A stretch of 64,000 nucleotides of DNA from Mytilus trossulus (lineage: Eukaryota; Mollusca; Bivalvia; Mytilida; Mytilidae). A model generated the notes under the pieces. That model saw only the letters and a list, made by a program, of their open reading frames with translations. It was not told the origin of the DNA and made no database searches. This document shows, piece after piece, positions 34,391 to 45,814 of the stretch; position 1 is the first letter of the stretch, and every line of letters starts with the position of its first letter. The position numbers and the translations under genes were made by a program. The stretch covers positions 26,947,578-27,011,577 of the forward strand of contig NC_086378.1 in the NCBI RefSeq assembly GCF_036588685.1. Reading direction: 5' to 3'.

Positions 34391-35045
34391 TAATTTATAT
34401 CATATTAGTCCACGAGACACCGTGTAACAACTTTATTTTGCTGACTATTTTTGTATGAGGTATTTAGACTATCAGCCTATCATAATGGTTATGTGTTTGA
34501 TACTTAGTATTAAGAACCTACCATTTGTCTACACAAAACAAATTCCAAAAATAAGAACTTATTAATTTAAATTTGTTTTATGAATTTATTTTAATTGTTC
34601 ATTACTGGTTTGAAAGGGAAGTAACTCCTTACTAACCCCATATGGTAATTAACCATATAGGGTATCTGTCTAACTGACCACATAATTTTTAGGACACCTT
34701 TTTTCCAATATACGTAGTCACCACGTTAGTCATATAGGCAATCATGGCATTCCCATTAGTCCATATATATACGAGGTATAAGATAAATATGTATAATAGG
34801 TTCTTGAATTTAACATCGAAGACATGAGCACCTTGATAGGCCGCTAGTTTATAGATACATAACATGTGGTAGTCGGTAAGATAAACTCTTTCCGATTTAA
34901 TTCAATATTTTTATTTAGGTCTAATTTCTCAATAATATATAATACAACATGATTACATTTAGTTTAAAAAAAAATATAAAGAGTTTTTCTGTACAGAATT
35001 ATAAGACTATAACATTTAAAACATTATATAAAGAGTCCATCTATT

Positions 35046-35484
35046 ATGAAACATATATATAGAAGAACATTACTTACAGTATATAACATTTCTACGTCTA
35101 TTGAGCTTGGGTTATTGCTAAAACTAATCCGAACTTCAGAGAAGGAGCTAAATATATTGTTGACCTATGTTCCGTCATCCGAAAATAAGAGTTGCCTCTC
35201 TTATGCAATAAATGTGGAAAGTTTTCTATAACACTATTGAGTATGTCATGTGTATGTGCGATCGTCTACCAGACTTAAGAGCGAAGCTTTGGGAGGACTT
35301 AATCAGTGTTAATCCGATTGTGTTCAGTGTGTATCTAGACAATCTAACGTCATCCACATTCACAGCAACTCTTTTGTCATGTTATACGGAATATGATCTG
35401 GATAATAATAACAGTATTTATTTTTCAAAAAGTTGTATTACACATGTTCAAAGAAATGTGCAGAGTTTTCTTTATAACAGTTAA
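35046..35484 (+). pseudogene. LINE reverse-transcriptase C-terminal relic, unit 1
   Basis: Reads TYVPSSENKSC in one frame and, after a frameshift, IIEYVM-type residues leading into CMCDRLPDLRAKLWEDLI. LINE ORF2 proteins commonly end in a Cys-rich zinc-knuckle region followed by LR..LW. The frameshift between SENKSC and the Cys region marks it as decayed. The clade is not determined. Confidence 0.5.
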
Positions 35485-35779
35485 CTTTTCTTCAGAAGTA
35501 TTATCAGTTCCTTTAAAGTAACATTCAACCGATTCAATCACTCTAATTAATATGCGACATTCAAATTATTCAATCACTCTAATGTTTTGATCAATATGAA
35601 AATATAATTATTGTAAAAACATTGTTTAATACATGACAAATCTTCGACAAGAAGGAAATAAAGTTAATATATATTACATGCTTTGGCACAGCTACGAATC
35701 ATATTGTAATCTGTAAATAAAAACACTAACTTTTGTTTATCATCAAACACATAAAATCACCTTTAAACATGTGGTGCTT

Positions 35780-35910
35780 CGTCAACTATTTTGTTCTTTT
35801 AAAATTGTCATATAAAGGACACGATAAAATAACATGGGCTTCATCTTCTAAAATATCCATACAATTATCACAGACTCGATCTTTTAAACTTTATTTTTCA
35901 AATCTCCCCG
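35780..35910 (-). pseudogene. Second LINE C-terminal relic, minus strand, unit 1
   Basis: On the minus strand from about 35905: SLKDRVCDNCMDILEDEAHV then ILSCPLYDNFK. The pattern C-x2-C-x8-H-x4-C is the typical C-terminal zinc knuckle of LINE ORF2 proteins. It faces the plus-strand relic, so two unrelated LINE tails point at each other. Confidence 0.6.
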
Positions 35911-36079
35911 TTTGATAGGCCGCTAGTCTATCGATAAATAACACGTGGAAGTCGGTAAGATAAACTCTTAACGATTGAATTGAATTCAATATTTTTATTT
36001 AAGTCTCATTTCGCCTTAATATATAATACAACATGATTACATTTAGTTTAAAAAATATATAGAGCTATCCTGTACAGAA

Positions 36080-36536
36080 TTATAAGACCATAACATTTAA
36101 AACATATATATAGAAGAACATTACTTACAGTATATAACATTTCTACGTCTATTGAGCTTGGGTTATTGCTAAAACTAATCCTAACTTCAGAGAAGGAGCT
36201 AAATATATTGTTGACCTATGTTCCATCATCCGAAAATAAGAGTTGCCTCTCTTATGCAATAAATGTGGAAAGTTTTTCTATAACATTATTGAGTATGTCA
36301 TGTGTATGTGCGATCGTCTACCAGACTTAAGAGCGAAGCTTTGGGAGGACTTAATAAGTGTTAATCCGATTGTGTTCAGTGTGTATCTAGACAATTTAAC
36401 GTCGTCCACATTCACAGCAACACTTTTTTCATGTTATACGGAATATGATCTGGATAATGATAACAGTATTTATTTTTCAAAAAGTTGTATTACGCATGTT
36501 CAACGAATGTGCAGCGGTTTTTTTTATAACAGTTAA
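36080..36536 (+). pseudogene. LINE reverse-transcriptase C-terminal relic, unit 2
   Basis: Duplicate of the relic in unit 1, better preserved across the Cys region: LPLLCNKCGKFFYNIIEYVM then CMCDRLPDLRAKLWEDLI. A stop directly upstream, where unit 1 has the same SENKSC block, shows the frame is broken here too. Confidence 0.5.
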
Positions 36537-36829
36537 CTAACTTTTCTTCAGAAGTATTATCATTTCCTTTAAAGTGACATTCAACCGATTCAATATTCGA
36601 CATTCAAATCATTCAATTACTCTAATGTCTTGATCAATATGTAAATATTATTATTGTACAAACATTGTTTAATACATGACAAATCTTCGATAAGAAGGAA
36701 ATAAAGTTAATATATATTACAGGCTTTGGCACAGCTACGAATCATATTATAATCTGTAAATAAAAACACTAATTTCTGTTTATCATCAAACACATAAAGT
36801 CATCTTTAAAAGTGTGTTGCTTTATCAAA

Positions 36830-36957
36830 TATTTTTTTTTCGTTTAAAATTGTCATATAAAGGACACGATAAAATGATATGGGCTTCATCTTCTAAAATA
36901 TCCATACAATTATCACAGACTCGATCTTTTAAACTTTATTTTCCAAATCTCCCCGTT
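36830..36957 (-). pseudogene. Second LINE C-terminal relic, minus strand, unit 2
   Basis: A copy of the 35780-35910 relic with the same RVCDNCMDILEDEAH-type zinc knuckle in the duplicated unit. Confidence 0.55.
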
Positions 36958-37003
36958 TCGATTCTTAGTGGTGAACTACTACGATATACATAAAATTATA
37001 TAT

Positions 37004-37066
37004 GAGTCAGTAAATTCCGTATGGGGATTCGAGCTTCGGTCTCACCCCATTTGGAATTACTGGCCC
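37004..37066. repeat. Short palindromic element, right
   Basis: GAGTCAGTAAATTCCGTATG with GGGATTCGAGC pairs with TCACCCCATTTGGAATTACT and GGCCCC. Same family as 34328-34390. Confidence 0.7.
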
Positions 37067-37119
37067 CGTATATAGTGTATTATCTCACTTACACACCATG
37101 TAACTAATAATATAAGGCA

Positions 37120-37740
37120 TCCACGAAATAAAAGATGAAGGTATAAAATAAATGGATAAAGACTTTGTAGCATGGTGAGCACTGATATTACTAGTATTTT
37201 ATAATGTTATCAAACTTTGCAATTGACCTGTATTTAATTTTGGACGTTCGTTATGCGGAAAACAGAAATTGCGATGAGAATGGAAGTTTGTATACTATGC
37301 TAAGGAAAAGTGAATTAAACACCAAGTGCTATATCAAACAAATTATCGGCAATTCGAACAATTTTCCCTTCAACATGCTGCCTTGTATTTTTTCTATGTC
37401 ATGGACAGGCCCAGAATCTCGACAATATTGGGCAATGCTGTCAATTAACAGTACATGAACTTCGCGCATGCTTGGTCATCTGCGTTGATTTATGAATAAA
37501 AGACTTCATGCAAATAATGCCATACAACCATACAACCGAGTTTTGTATATTTCCCACTTTATTGCATGTTCTTCACCAAATAATAGTGTTAAGACAAAAT
37601 TGCAGAGAAAAAAGATAATGACATATTGGTTTTTGATACTGACTTTATCAACAAAATAAATATATAGAATAAAACATTACTATCATGTTCAAAGATTTTA
37701 CATTACAATTTATTAAAGTCGGCATCTAAACAAATAGTAG
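37120..37740. repeat. 3' flank of GT31 copy 2, paralogous to 47930-48330 and 48770-48845
   Basis: The blocks GATGAAGGTATAAAATAAAT, GCGGAAAACAGAAATTGCGA and CATGGACAG, and later TTTATTAAAGTCGGCATCTA, line up with copy 3's flank. The 84-codon frame here has no intact counterpart there, so it is not treated as a gene. Confidence 0.7.
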
Positions 37741-37743
37741 ACA

Positions 37744-39105
37744 CTATAGTACCATATCATATTTAATATAGAACTTTTTCCAGTCTTCAACTAATTTCAT
37801 TGGAGATCTGAATCCATGGGATGAAAATAAATGGTTCATTTTGTCTGGTTGATAACGTACACTAAATCTTGGTTCATGGATTAGAGTAATGTGTAACTTT
37901 TTACATGCAATACCCAGGTATAAGTCATCTATAAATATTTGCTACATAAATTTGAACTGACTCAACAGTTTATTTATTATATCAACGGTCAATACCAACG
38001 AGCCACCACCGGCGTATGGTGGCAAAATATCATCCTTAAAGTCAACTTTTGAAATAAACCATTTAGAATTAGCATTCCTATGAGGTTTGGCACCTTTCCA
38101 GACATATCCCAAGTACACACTGCGCTTTCCAGCAATAAACAATTTATGCAAATGATCCCAAATGTATTTGGTATTCACAATATAGTCATCATCTACAAAA
38201 AAGATATACTTTGCACCACTGCAATGGGTAGCAACCCATGTAAAACCCATTATTGTTTTTAATGTACTATTGTGGTAATCGTCTAGAAAGTTCTGTTGAA
38301 TAATGTCATTATATGTGTCACTTTCCATTTGTATAAATTCTTTCATCAACGGTGAATACCCAAGGAGAAAAGCCAGTTTTATTCCTTGGTTAGACGTATT
38401 TCCCCAAGTATTTCGTATAGCTATTCGATGGGCGATATGGTTAACATCAGATTTTACCACAAATAACAAGAAAGGATCAAATTTAGCACCATTTGATTTA
38501 CACACTTGAACAGGAACATGAAGGTATGGAAATGAATACTCGTAAATTTGAGTACTCTTTACAGTATTGTGTTTAACTGGAACTTTTGTTGTTTTGGTTT
38601 TAACTGGAACTTTTGTTGCTTTGGTTTTAACTGGAACTTTTGTTGTTTTGATTTTAACTGGAATTTTTACAGTATTGTATTTAACTGGAACTTTTGTTGT
38701 TTTGGTTTTAACTGGAACTTTTACAGTATTGTATTTAACTTGAATTTTTGTAGTTATATTTTTTAACAAAAAATGTGTAGTAGTAATGTTTATAACTTGA
38801 AATTTTGTAGTTTTGTTTTTAACTAAATCAAAAACTCTTGTAGTATTGTTTTCAACTATAAATTTTAAAGTATTGTTTTTAAAAACAACTGTTGTTTTAT
38901 TGTTTTTAACTACTGAATCCGTAATTTTTGGTGACACCATATGAGAAACGGTGAACACTCTTGTATAAGGCTCCTTGTTCTCTGATGTCACAAGTGTTGG
39001 TTGCTGACTAGAATTGGAAGAAAGGTTTGCCAGACAGCAGACGATAAAGAGTACAGTTAGTGTCTTAAACATCGTTATTGAGAGTATACGAAGTTTCTTC
39101 CACAT
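37744..39105 (-). pseudogene. GT31 beta-1,3-glycosyltransferase, copy 2, with an in-frame stop
   Basis: Starts at the ATG at 39105 and runs 387 codons to a TAG at 37942-37944; the same frame then continues for 65 more codons to a stop at 37744. Anchor about residues 12-30; HRIAIRNTWG; FVDDDYIVN (DDD 305-307); GGGSLVLT. The stop cuts off the IDDxYLG block and the C-terminus, both present in good form after it, so loss is recent or the codon is polymorphic. The stem (118-183) is expanded by seven 9-residue Lys/Thr/Val repeats absent from copies 1 and 3. An acceptor (TTTATATTTCAG) lies just upstream, as in the other copies. Activity is unlikely unless the stop is read through or is an assembly error. 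Confidence 0.85.
38550..38755 (-). repeat. 27-bp minisatellite coding the GT31 copy 2 stem repeat
   Basis: Seven units of about 27 bp (plus strand GTTTTAACTGGAACTTTTGT) encode VK(T/Y)(K/N)(T)TKVP-type nonapeptides in frame. All units keep frame, so expansion did not break the protein. Confidence 0.85.
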
Positions 39106-39194
39106 TTTTCCAGCGGGTATCCAAATTTAGTACTGCTAACTATTTACGTATGAAATCATTAAGTGTGGCATCTGAAATATAAAATTGAACTATT

Positions 39195-39310
39195 TATTTG
39201 GGTTTTGTAAATTGTAAATGTGCTTTTGTAGTTGGGTAACACTATCGTAAATTTGTAAATTGTAAATGTGCTTTTGTAATTGGATTGTGCTATTGTAAAT
39301 TGTGTATTCT
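39195..39310. repeat. ~48-bp tandem repeat, two to three copies
   Basis: AAATTGTAAATGTGCTTTTG with TA(G/A)TTGG recurs with intervening CTATCGTAAATTTGT. Confidence 0.6.
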
Positions 39311-39569
39311 TGTCTTTCATTTTTGCTAATGAGTAATTTTGTCTATATGCATGATTGTACTTCTTTATTACATATTTATTTGTTTTTATAGTTATTAAGA
39401 TTATTTCACAATGTTGACTGCTTTACCCCTATTTGTTATATTGTATCCTATCATGTGTGTTTGTTTTGTTCACACATTGTTATCAATATAAGGAATTTGA
39501 TGCGATTGTAATTTGTGAGAGGTTCAGCTAGCTATATAACCAGTTTTAATCCCCCATGTTCAACATAAG

Positions 39570-39800
39570 GAAATGCGTGTACTTAGTCAGGAATATGACA
39601 ATCAATATTCATTCGTTGAGTTTCCCTCGGAGTTCAGTATTTTAGTTTTATTTACTTTCACCACTATTGTCCAAAAGGCAACTCTACACAACTGTCAGAC
39701 ACACGGCCGGTTAAGAAAACTAAGTTTTCACCCATCTCACCAAAATACCTCTGCCAAGTCAGGAATATGAAAGTTGTATTTCACTCGTTCTGTTTGTTAG
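39570..39800 (+). repeat. Two fragments of the ACCAAGTCAGGAATATGACA family
   Basis: TACTTAGTCAGGAATATGAC with TCGGAGTTCAGTATTTTAGT, and then GCCAAGTCAGGAATATGAAA near 39750. Confidence 0.55.
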
Positions 39801-39949
39801 ATTTTTTCACATTTAGAATTTACCCTAATTATGCTTCTGTTCGTTTTTCTTAAGTTATTTTTCTATCATTAACAAGAATCTTGGTCTAATATCAAAGTCA
39901 CACTTACTTTAGAAAGATTGATATACGTAAATATATCAAATATAAACTG

Positions 39950-40175
39950 ACTGTTTCTGTATTGAACCGTTATAGAATCGGGATTAGCTGTATTGGACCC
40001 GTTATAGATTCGAGAATAGCTGTATTGGATACGTTATAGATTCGAGATTAGCGGTTTGGACCCGTTATAGATTCAATATTAGCTGTATTGGACCCGTTAT
40101 AGATTTGATAATAGCTATATTGACCCGTTATAGATTCAAGATTAGCTGTATTGGACCCGTTATAGATTCGAGATT
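39950..40175. repeat. 32-bp minisatellite, about seven copies
   Basis: Units of ATTGGACCCGTTATAGATTC with GAGATTAGCTGT, imperfect. Confidence 0.9.
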
Positions 40176-40179
40176 TTAT

Positions 40180-41640
40180 GGCAGTGTTAAATATAACACT
40201 GGAGCTTTTTATATTTCAGAAGGTAAAAGACCTTGTTTAAAAATGCATTGTATTGCATAGTTTCTGTTTTCCGTAGTTGGACCATTGTTCTTGACCTTCT
40301 GTTACTGTCAGACATGGTTTAACTGACCTCAACCTAATTTCATGAATTAGTAATTAAGGTTGAGTTTGCCATTTGATTAGCGACTTTCCCCCTTTTGAAT
40401 TTTCCGTGGAGTTAAGTATTTTTGTGAGTTTACTTTTTATAGTTGTATAGTAAGTTCCGTTTCTCAGATACTGTAAAAAAATATATCAACTATATTTTAT
40501 GAATCGTATGATTGTAAGGTTTAATTGAAAGTCTGGATAGTTTCATCTGATATTGACACTATTTAATACAGTTCATCAGTAAATGTTACGTTTTTGTGTT
40601 TTCGGTCTTGGGATTGGTTTTGGAAGGCGGCTTACTTATGTAGTAAGTTTTCGGTCTGCTTTATAAATAATAAGTGAACTATATTTGGTGATGGATAGCT
40701 TGGTAGATGTAAACATCTGTCTGACAGGTATATTTTGTCCGTGACCCTATTTTCATAATGTATTATTAAAAATCAAATTTCAGTAGTTAGAACGTCTTTA
40801 AAGACGTTTCAAGCACTATGTCAACTATATTTGGTGGTGTTTACAGTGTGTACATGTCTGTTTGCAAGGGTATATCTCACTTTAACTTCATGATTGTCGT
40901 GGTTCATTGATTATTGTTATGTTTCCCTGTTTCTTGGATACTATAAGCAAAACCTTAAATTATATTTGATGCATGCAATCAGGTGTTCAAGTCTGTCTGC
41001 TTATGTTCATCTAACCATGACCTACACCATATGTTACGGTAACAGAAGTATATGGAATGCCATTGGTGAGGACTGTTCGTATTCTTGCATCGTGTATTCA
41101 TAGACATTGCTTTTCACAGTTCTTAAATTATTTCTATATCATTGTCATTTTTGAACTTTTAAGCTATTATTTTTTTGGAATTTTTAACTTACTTTTATTT
41201 ATTGATTATTTAGGAATTTTGTTTAGCGAATATTTTATGAAGTTTTAACTTATTTTTATTGGTACGGATTCAATATCTCCTTAATTTTATCATGACCATT
41301 TTGTATAAATTATATTATATTGTTTCATCAATGCAAATTTTGTCTGTTTTAAACATGGCCTGTCATATTTTATTGTTAATACTAATATATGTGAATGGAT
41401 ATATATTACAAAGTGCTTAGGGTAATTTTAATATTACATAATGCTCTGTTATAAATACTGTATAATAATAATAATATTCAATAGAGGTTTAGCTTATAAA
41501 TGGGGCTTTGATGTAAAACTATGTCGAAATCGGAAGCAATGTCCATTATGATAAAGTCAGTGTATGTGTAACTATTAATGATGTGTGACAGTTTTTGAAT
41601 AAATCTTTTAGTTGTACAAGACCATGATTTTGTAATTCAT
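40180..41640. other. No gene recognised
   Basis: A fragment of the GACTTTCC...GAGTTAAGTATTTTTGTGAG dispersed repeat lies at 40375-40440. The rest is AT-rich with no signal. Confidence 0.4.
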
Positions 41641-41652
41641 GCGCCGAAAAAG

Positions 41653-41775
41653 GTGTATTATATGGTATTTGCCCTATATGATACATCATGTGTATTATAT
41701 GGTATTTGCCCTATATGATACATCATGTGTATTATATGGTATTTGCCCTATATGATACATCATGTGTATTATAAT
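41653..41775. repeat. 35-bp tandem repeat, three copies
   Basis: TGTATTATATGGTATTTGCC with CTATATGATACATCA occurs three times head to tail without visible differences, plus a partial fourth. Confidence 0.92.
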
Positions 41776-42042
41776 GATATGCACCACATGCACTTACAAC
41801 ATATACATGTTAGGGATAGAGGCCTGTTAATTACGCGTTTATATTTTAACCCTTCTTGATAGATATATTTGCAATCAGCAGTTGTTTCTTAAGTGGCAAA
41901 ATGGCATCTTTTTTTCAAAGGTGTAACACCAGAGTAATTAGATCTTGAACTTTCATACAACTGATTGGTAAACTAAGAACCACAGATCATTGTGTTCAAA
42001 ATATGTTCGATATCCTATGGTCATTCTGGAAACAAGTCTCGG

Positions 42043-42134
42043 TTATTGTATAGAAAGGTATATACTATGAAAATTAGAGCGCGGGGCTTTGCTCCAAGCT
42101 CTTATTTTCATAGTATATACCTTTCTATACAATA
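42043..42134. repeat. Foldback element (long hairpin)
   Basis: ATTGTATAGAAAGGTATATA..ATGAAAATTAGAGC pairs with its inverse at 42097-42133 around a GC-richer loop (GCGGGGCTTTGCTC). Arms are about 36 bp and nearly perfect. The TACTATGAAAATTAG core is shared with the foldback at 43055. Confidence 0.88.
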
Positions 42135-42139
42135 TCCAA

Positions 42140-43035
42140 TTTAGCACATATTTACAACTTGAGTAATCCTGTAATTAGTCTATTGATATGTTTTGGCTGA
42201 CTGGATGTAGCTCATGTACAAAGTTTTGTAAATCTACTCACTATAATATCATTGTAAAAATGGGATTTCAAAAGGCGCTTGACTTTAGAATGTAAAGAAG
42301 GTAGCTGCTGTAAGTATGGTTATTGGTTATAAAGCGTTGTTTTACTATACATGTACTTATTTACATGGAAAGATGACAAAATGAATTGACCAAGAGCAGA
42401 CAATTCTAAAATTGCAGTGACAGCTTTACATTCTTGAAAACATTTCTTAATTTCACATAAAACCTAAAACTATCTTGAAAATGCGTTTGAATGAGTACAA
42501 ACAGTTGGACCCCCCTTCCACATCTTTGGATGAAACACCTTTTAAAAATGGCTGGATCTACCCCTGGTATGTACCCATAGGTAGTCTAGTGAATAGTTTA
42601 TATGCATGAAATATTTGTCACTAGACATTAGGCAACCAATTATCGACCAATTTATGACTAAATATATCAAATTGCTTTATTAATAATTTCCATTCAAAAG
42701 ATTCACGGTTGACTCTTTTTGTGTACAAATTAATTGCATGGAAGATAAAGGATTACAAATTTTAGATTGAGTTGTACTTTAATCAAGGTATAAAGCACCA
42801 TAATTATTACTCTTTATTTTAATGAAAGAAACTTTTTTAATTGTCAAAACAAAATTTAGATAAAAAAAAAATGATTAATAGGATGTTAAAAATCTGTTTG
42901 AAAACTAATTACAAACTATTTAGTTAATTTGGAACACAGAATTTAATATTTCAAAATAGCCAGTAGCAATTTTTGTTCTAATATCTTGATTACAATACAA
43001 TGAAATCTTACCCTTGTGTTCATTCATGCGTAGTT
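42140..43035. other. No gene recognised
   Basis: Spacer between two foldback elements; AT-rich, no coding or repeat signal. Confidence 0.4.
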
Positions 43036-43053
43036 ACTTAGTACACGGACAAA

Positions 43054-43211
43054 GTATGTACTATGAAAATTAGAAGGCAAATTCAAGCAATTTGATTGGA
43101 CGAGAAGTTGTAAGTATGTGCTAATTATTTAATCATTATCGTTAGAACATACTCACCTCTCCTCGTCCAATCAAAAGTGTCGATTTGAGACACTAATTTT
43201 CATAGTACATG
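43054..43211. repeat. Foldback element, second member with inner arms
   Basis: The outer arms ATGTACTATGAAAATTAG and CTAATTTTCATAGTACAT (43192-43209) and inner arms (ATTTGATTGGACGAGAAG / CTCCTCGTCCAATCAAAAG) form a nested hairpin. The outer core is the same as at 42043. Confidence 0.85.
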
Positions 43212-43744
43212 GTCAAACCATGTTCTATATTTCGTCACGCACAATTAACTTTGTATTGTACACAAGTATCTGCTAAATGTGAATACTTTTTAAGGATCAA
43301 TAGGTAATTACAAACAAGCAGGTCAAATTCTGGTTCTACTTTAAAAAAAGTATGTCCATGCAATTATTTCACCCTTAAGCCATTCAAACAATTAAAATTT
43401 ACCAACAGAAACAATAATTATTTCTCTATATACGCTTCCATTTTTCATTTAAATGGATACAAGTACTTTTCATTTACAACCTGAAATCATTTATTTCATT
43501 AAAATTTTAATTTGACACTCTATGAAAATTTGAATTTTTCACCGAAAAGATTAGTGGAGATGCTTGAAATCATAAGAAATTGAAGGAATCTTCAATGAGT
43601 AAATCTATAAGTTTTAAATATACAATCATAATAATAGTATAACTTCAATCATCTATTTATTGAGGATTTCCAATAAAGAACATGAGTCTCACAAACACAT
43701 AGTTTTAAAAGATTAAAGGTAACAATTTGAAAGTTAATTGTATT

Positions 43745-45629
43745 TTACATGTCAAATGACATAACCTTGCCATCGAAAGAGACAACTTTCAAACGCTTTA
43801 CGCTCTTGGGTACATGAATGATCAATTCGTTTTCATCATTGTTGGACTGCACTTTTTGGTCCGTCGGGCGCGAACAAGATACATTGCTAATTGTCGGTAT
43901 ATTTTCCTTGTCATCAGATACAGTTGGGCGAGGGGGTTGTAATGCGTTACTTATATTTCTGCTCATTTCTGTGCTCTGTCTTTTGTATGTCTCTACTGCG
44001 TTACTACGATGACCACTGCGTGATTTTACGGCCGAATCATCAAAACCACTATTGTATAGGGTTGTCACACACGAAACCTTTCCTGAATGGTTTGAAATAT
44101 TGCGGTTTGAACAGTCTATTCCTGCTTTATCAAACATAAGTTTAATGTATGTAGACAGTTTATTGACGCCAATGACTTGGGCAGAAAATTTAGTTCCCTC
44201 GTTTTTCAAACTCATTTTCCCGATTGGCCTTCTGTAAAATGGCCCTTCACTCGGAACATATTTCAAATATGTGCTAAACAGTTTAACAATGTCTCTTGGG
44301 TTTGAAGTATCTTCCCAGTGGGTTATTTGCTTTGGTTCAATTTTGCGGTGGTTGATTCCCCCTTGCACATTTTTGGATACCCTCCCGAAAAATTTCAAAC
44401 AGCGTTTGTTTTGCGTATAATCAATAAGAATTTTGTACTGTGAGACATCTAAATCTCTGTGCTCATCCATTCCTCGGAAACCGAACAGTTTACAATTGTA
44501 ATAAAACACTGCAAAACTTAGACCCTCAGATGTCGTCATGCTAAAAATTCCTTTCTCCCATAAGATCTTTTCATCATCAATAGATACGGGGTCTGCCCTC
44601 TTCTTATGAATTCCTACCAAAAATTAAAAAAAAGATATCAGAAAAATAAAGAAAACTTGATTTGAAATCCTTTTGTGAAAAGGGGGGTGTATTAAGGTTT
44701 CCCCAAATACCAATGGGATATCAAACAAATACAGTTTTGAAAATTTTAAGAAAAATAGAAATCATCATTAAATATATAAATTCGGCAAACATCAAGTGTA
44801 CATTGTTACTTAGATAAAGAGTTGTCTCATTGTCCCTCAAACCACATCTTCTCATACCTATAAGAGTAAATGTTTTTGAAAAACTATAATTACGATATAT
44901 GAATAAAACAAGCATGCACTCTCAACAAGATAGTATGTCACTGCTTTTTCTCTCAATTTTGTTTTAAAAATTGGATCGCATCTTGAATGTGCTTGTAATA
45001 CTTCTCACTGGAAGTTTGGCGACATTATTGATTTTTGATGTCATAGCGTAGAATTTGTCTTTATCTTTTTCATTTATAATACATTTTTTTTAAATTGACT
45101 TACCAATACCATCATGTGTTAATTCTTTCATTCTTGCATCTAATGCCTTCTGAAACGTCGAAAACGTGGAGGTATTTTTTGGCAAAAAAAATATTTCAGG
45201 ACGACCATTCTCTCTTAGGTAACGCTGTAGTCCATTTGTCAAGTTCATGAGTGTATTAGGTGGATATGGCGACCCATCCTCGCGCCTGCATTCCATTATA
45301 AACCTAGACATCCAAAAGTCAATCTGCGGTAAATCTGCAGATTGTATCTCAACCGGAACACATGTATAGTGTTCAGTAGCAGTTATAGGATTACAGTTTC
45401 TATTTTCAGCCCATGTTTGCCAAACATTTACACTCCAGTTTGTAGAACTTTTAGTTTTTGCTGGTATTCTGTCACTTATGCGCTTTTCAAACTCTGTGGT
45501 TGAAACTGGATTTGAAAATCTATTGTTATTGTCACTAAAAACCAACTGTTGAGTTTGAATTAAATCCAAATCTTCTAGTTCCCATTCGGTATCGTGTTTT
45601 GAAATTATTTGAAAATCAGGCAAATCCAT
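43745..45629 (-). CDS. Crypton-type tyrosine-recombinase-like (DUF3504) protein, two exons
   Basis: Exon 1 45629-45104 (ATG at 45629; a GTG lies six codons upstream), exon 2 44613-43745. The intron is GTAAGT..GGTAG, phase 1. The 1395-nt join is a clean frame of 464 residues. Residues ~60-175 look like a core-binding domain (STNWSVNVWQTWAENRN; NTLMNLTNGLQRYLREN). The DUF3504 catalytic-like region follows: ILWEKGIFS, FYYNCKLFGFRGMDEHRDL, FYRRPIG, NHSGKVSCVTTLYNSGFDD, SGHRSNAVETYKR. The tyrosine (about 385) is kept, but the box II position that is His-x-x-Arg in active recombinases reads HSGK. DUF3504 derives from Crypton DNA transposons and occurs in host proteins such as ZMYM and QRICH1. It is either a domesticated gene or an old transposon gene; the intact two-exon frame favours the former. 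Function unknown. Confidence 0.88.
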
Positions 45630-45814
45630 ACTTTCTAACTCAGCCACTTTTACTTGTTTACAACTCGCATATCAAACTGTGTTTAAACACACAAACATTT
45701 TTGTGATTACAACTAACCACCATTTTTGTTCTCTTTATTTTACTAGAATTGTTTAGTTGGATTATATAAATATTGTTCACTCAATTCTTGACCATAGCTA
45801 TAACATAATGCTTT

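Larger units (their letters stand above)
34835..36957. repeat. Tandem duplication, two ~1.05-1.08-kb units
   Basis: Unit 1 (34835-35913) and unit 2 (35914-36957) both begin GATAGGCCGCTAGT and end near AAATCTCCCCGTTT, and are alike along their length with scattered substitutions and small indels. Each contains a plus-strand and a minus-strand LINE-tail fragment. The pair sits between two short palindromic elements (34328 and 37004). Confidence 0.9.

Noticed and set aside
37204-37458. 84-codon frame downstream of GT31 copy 2
   Set aside because: The paralogous flank at 48 kb has no intact equivalent, so the frame is not conserved.
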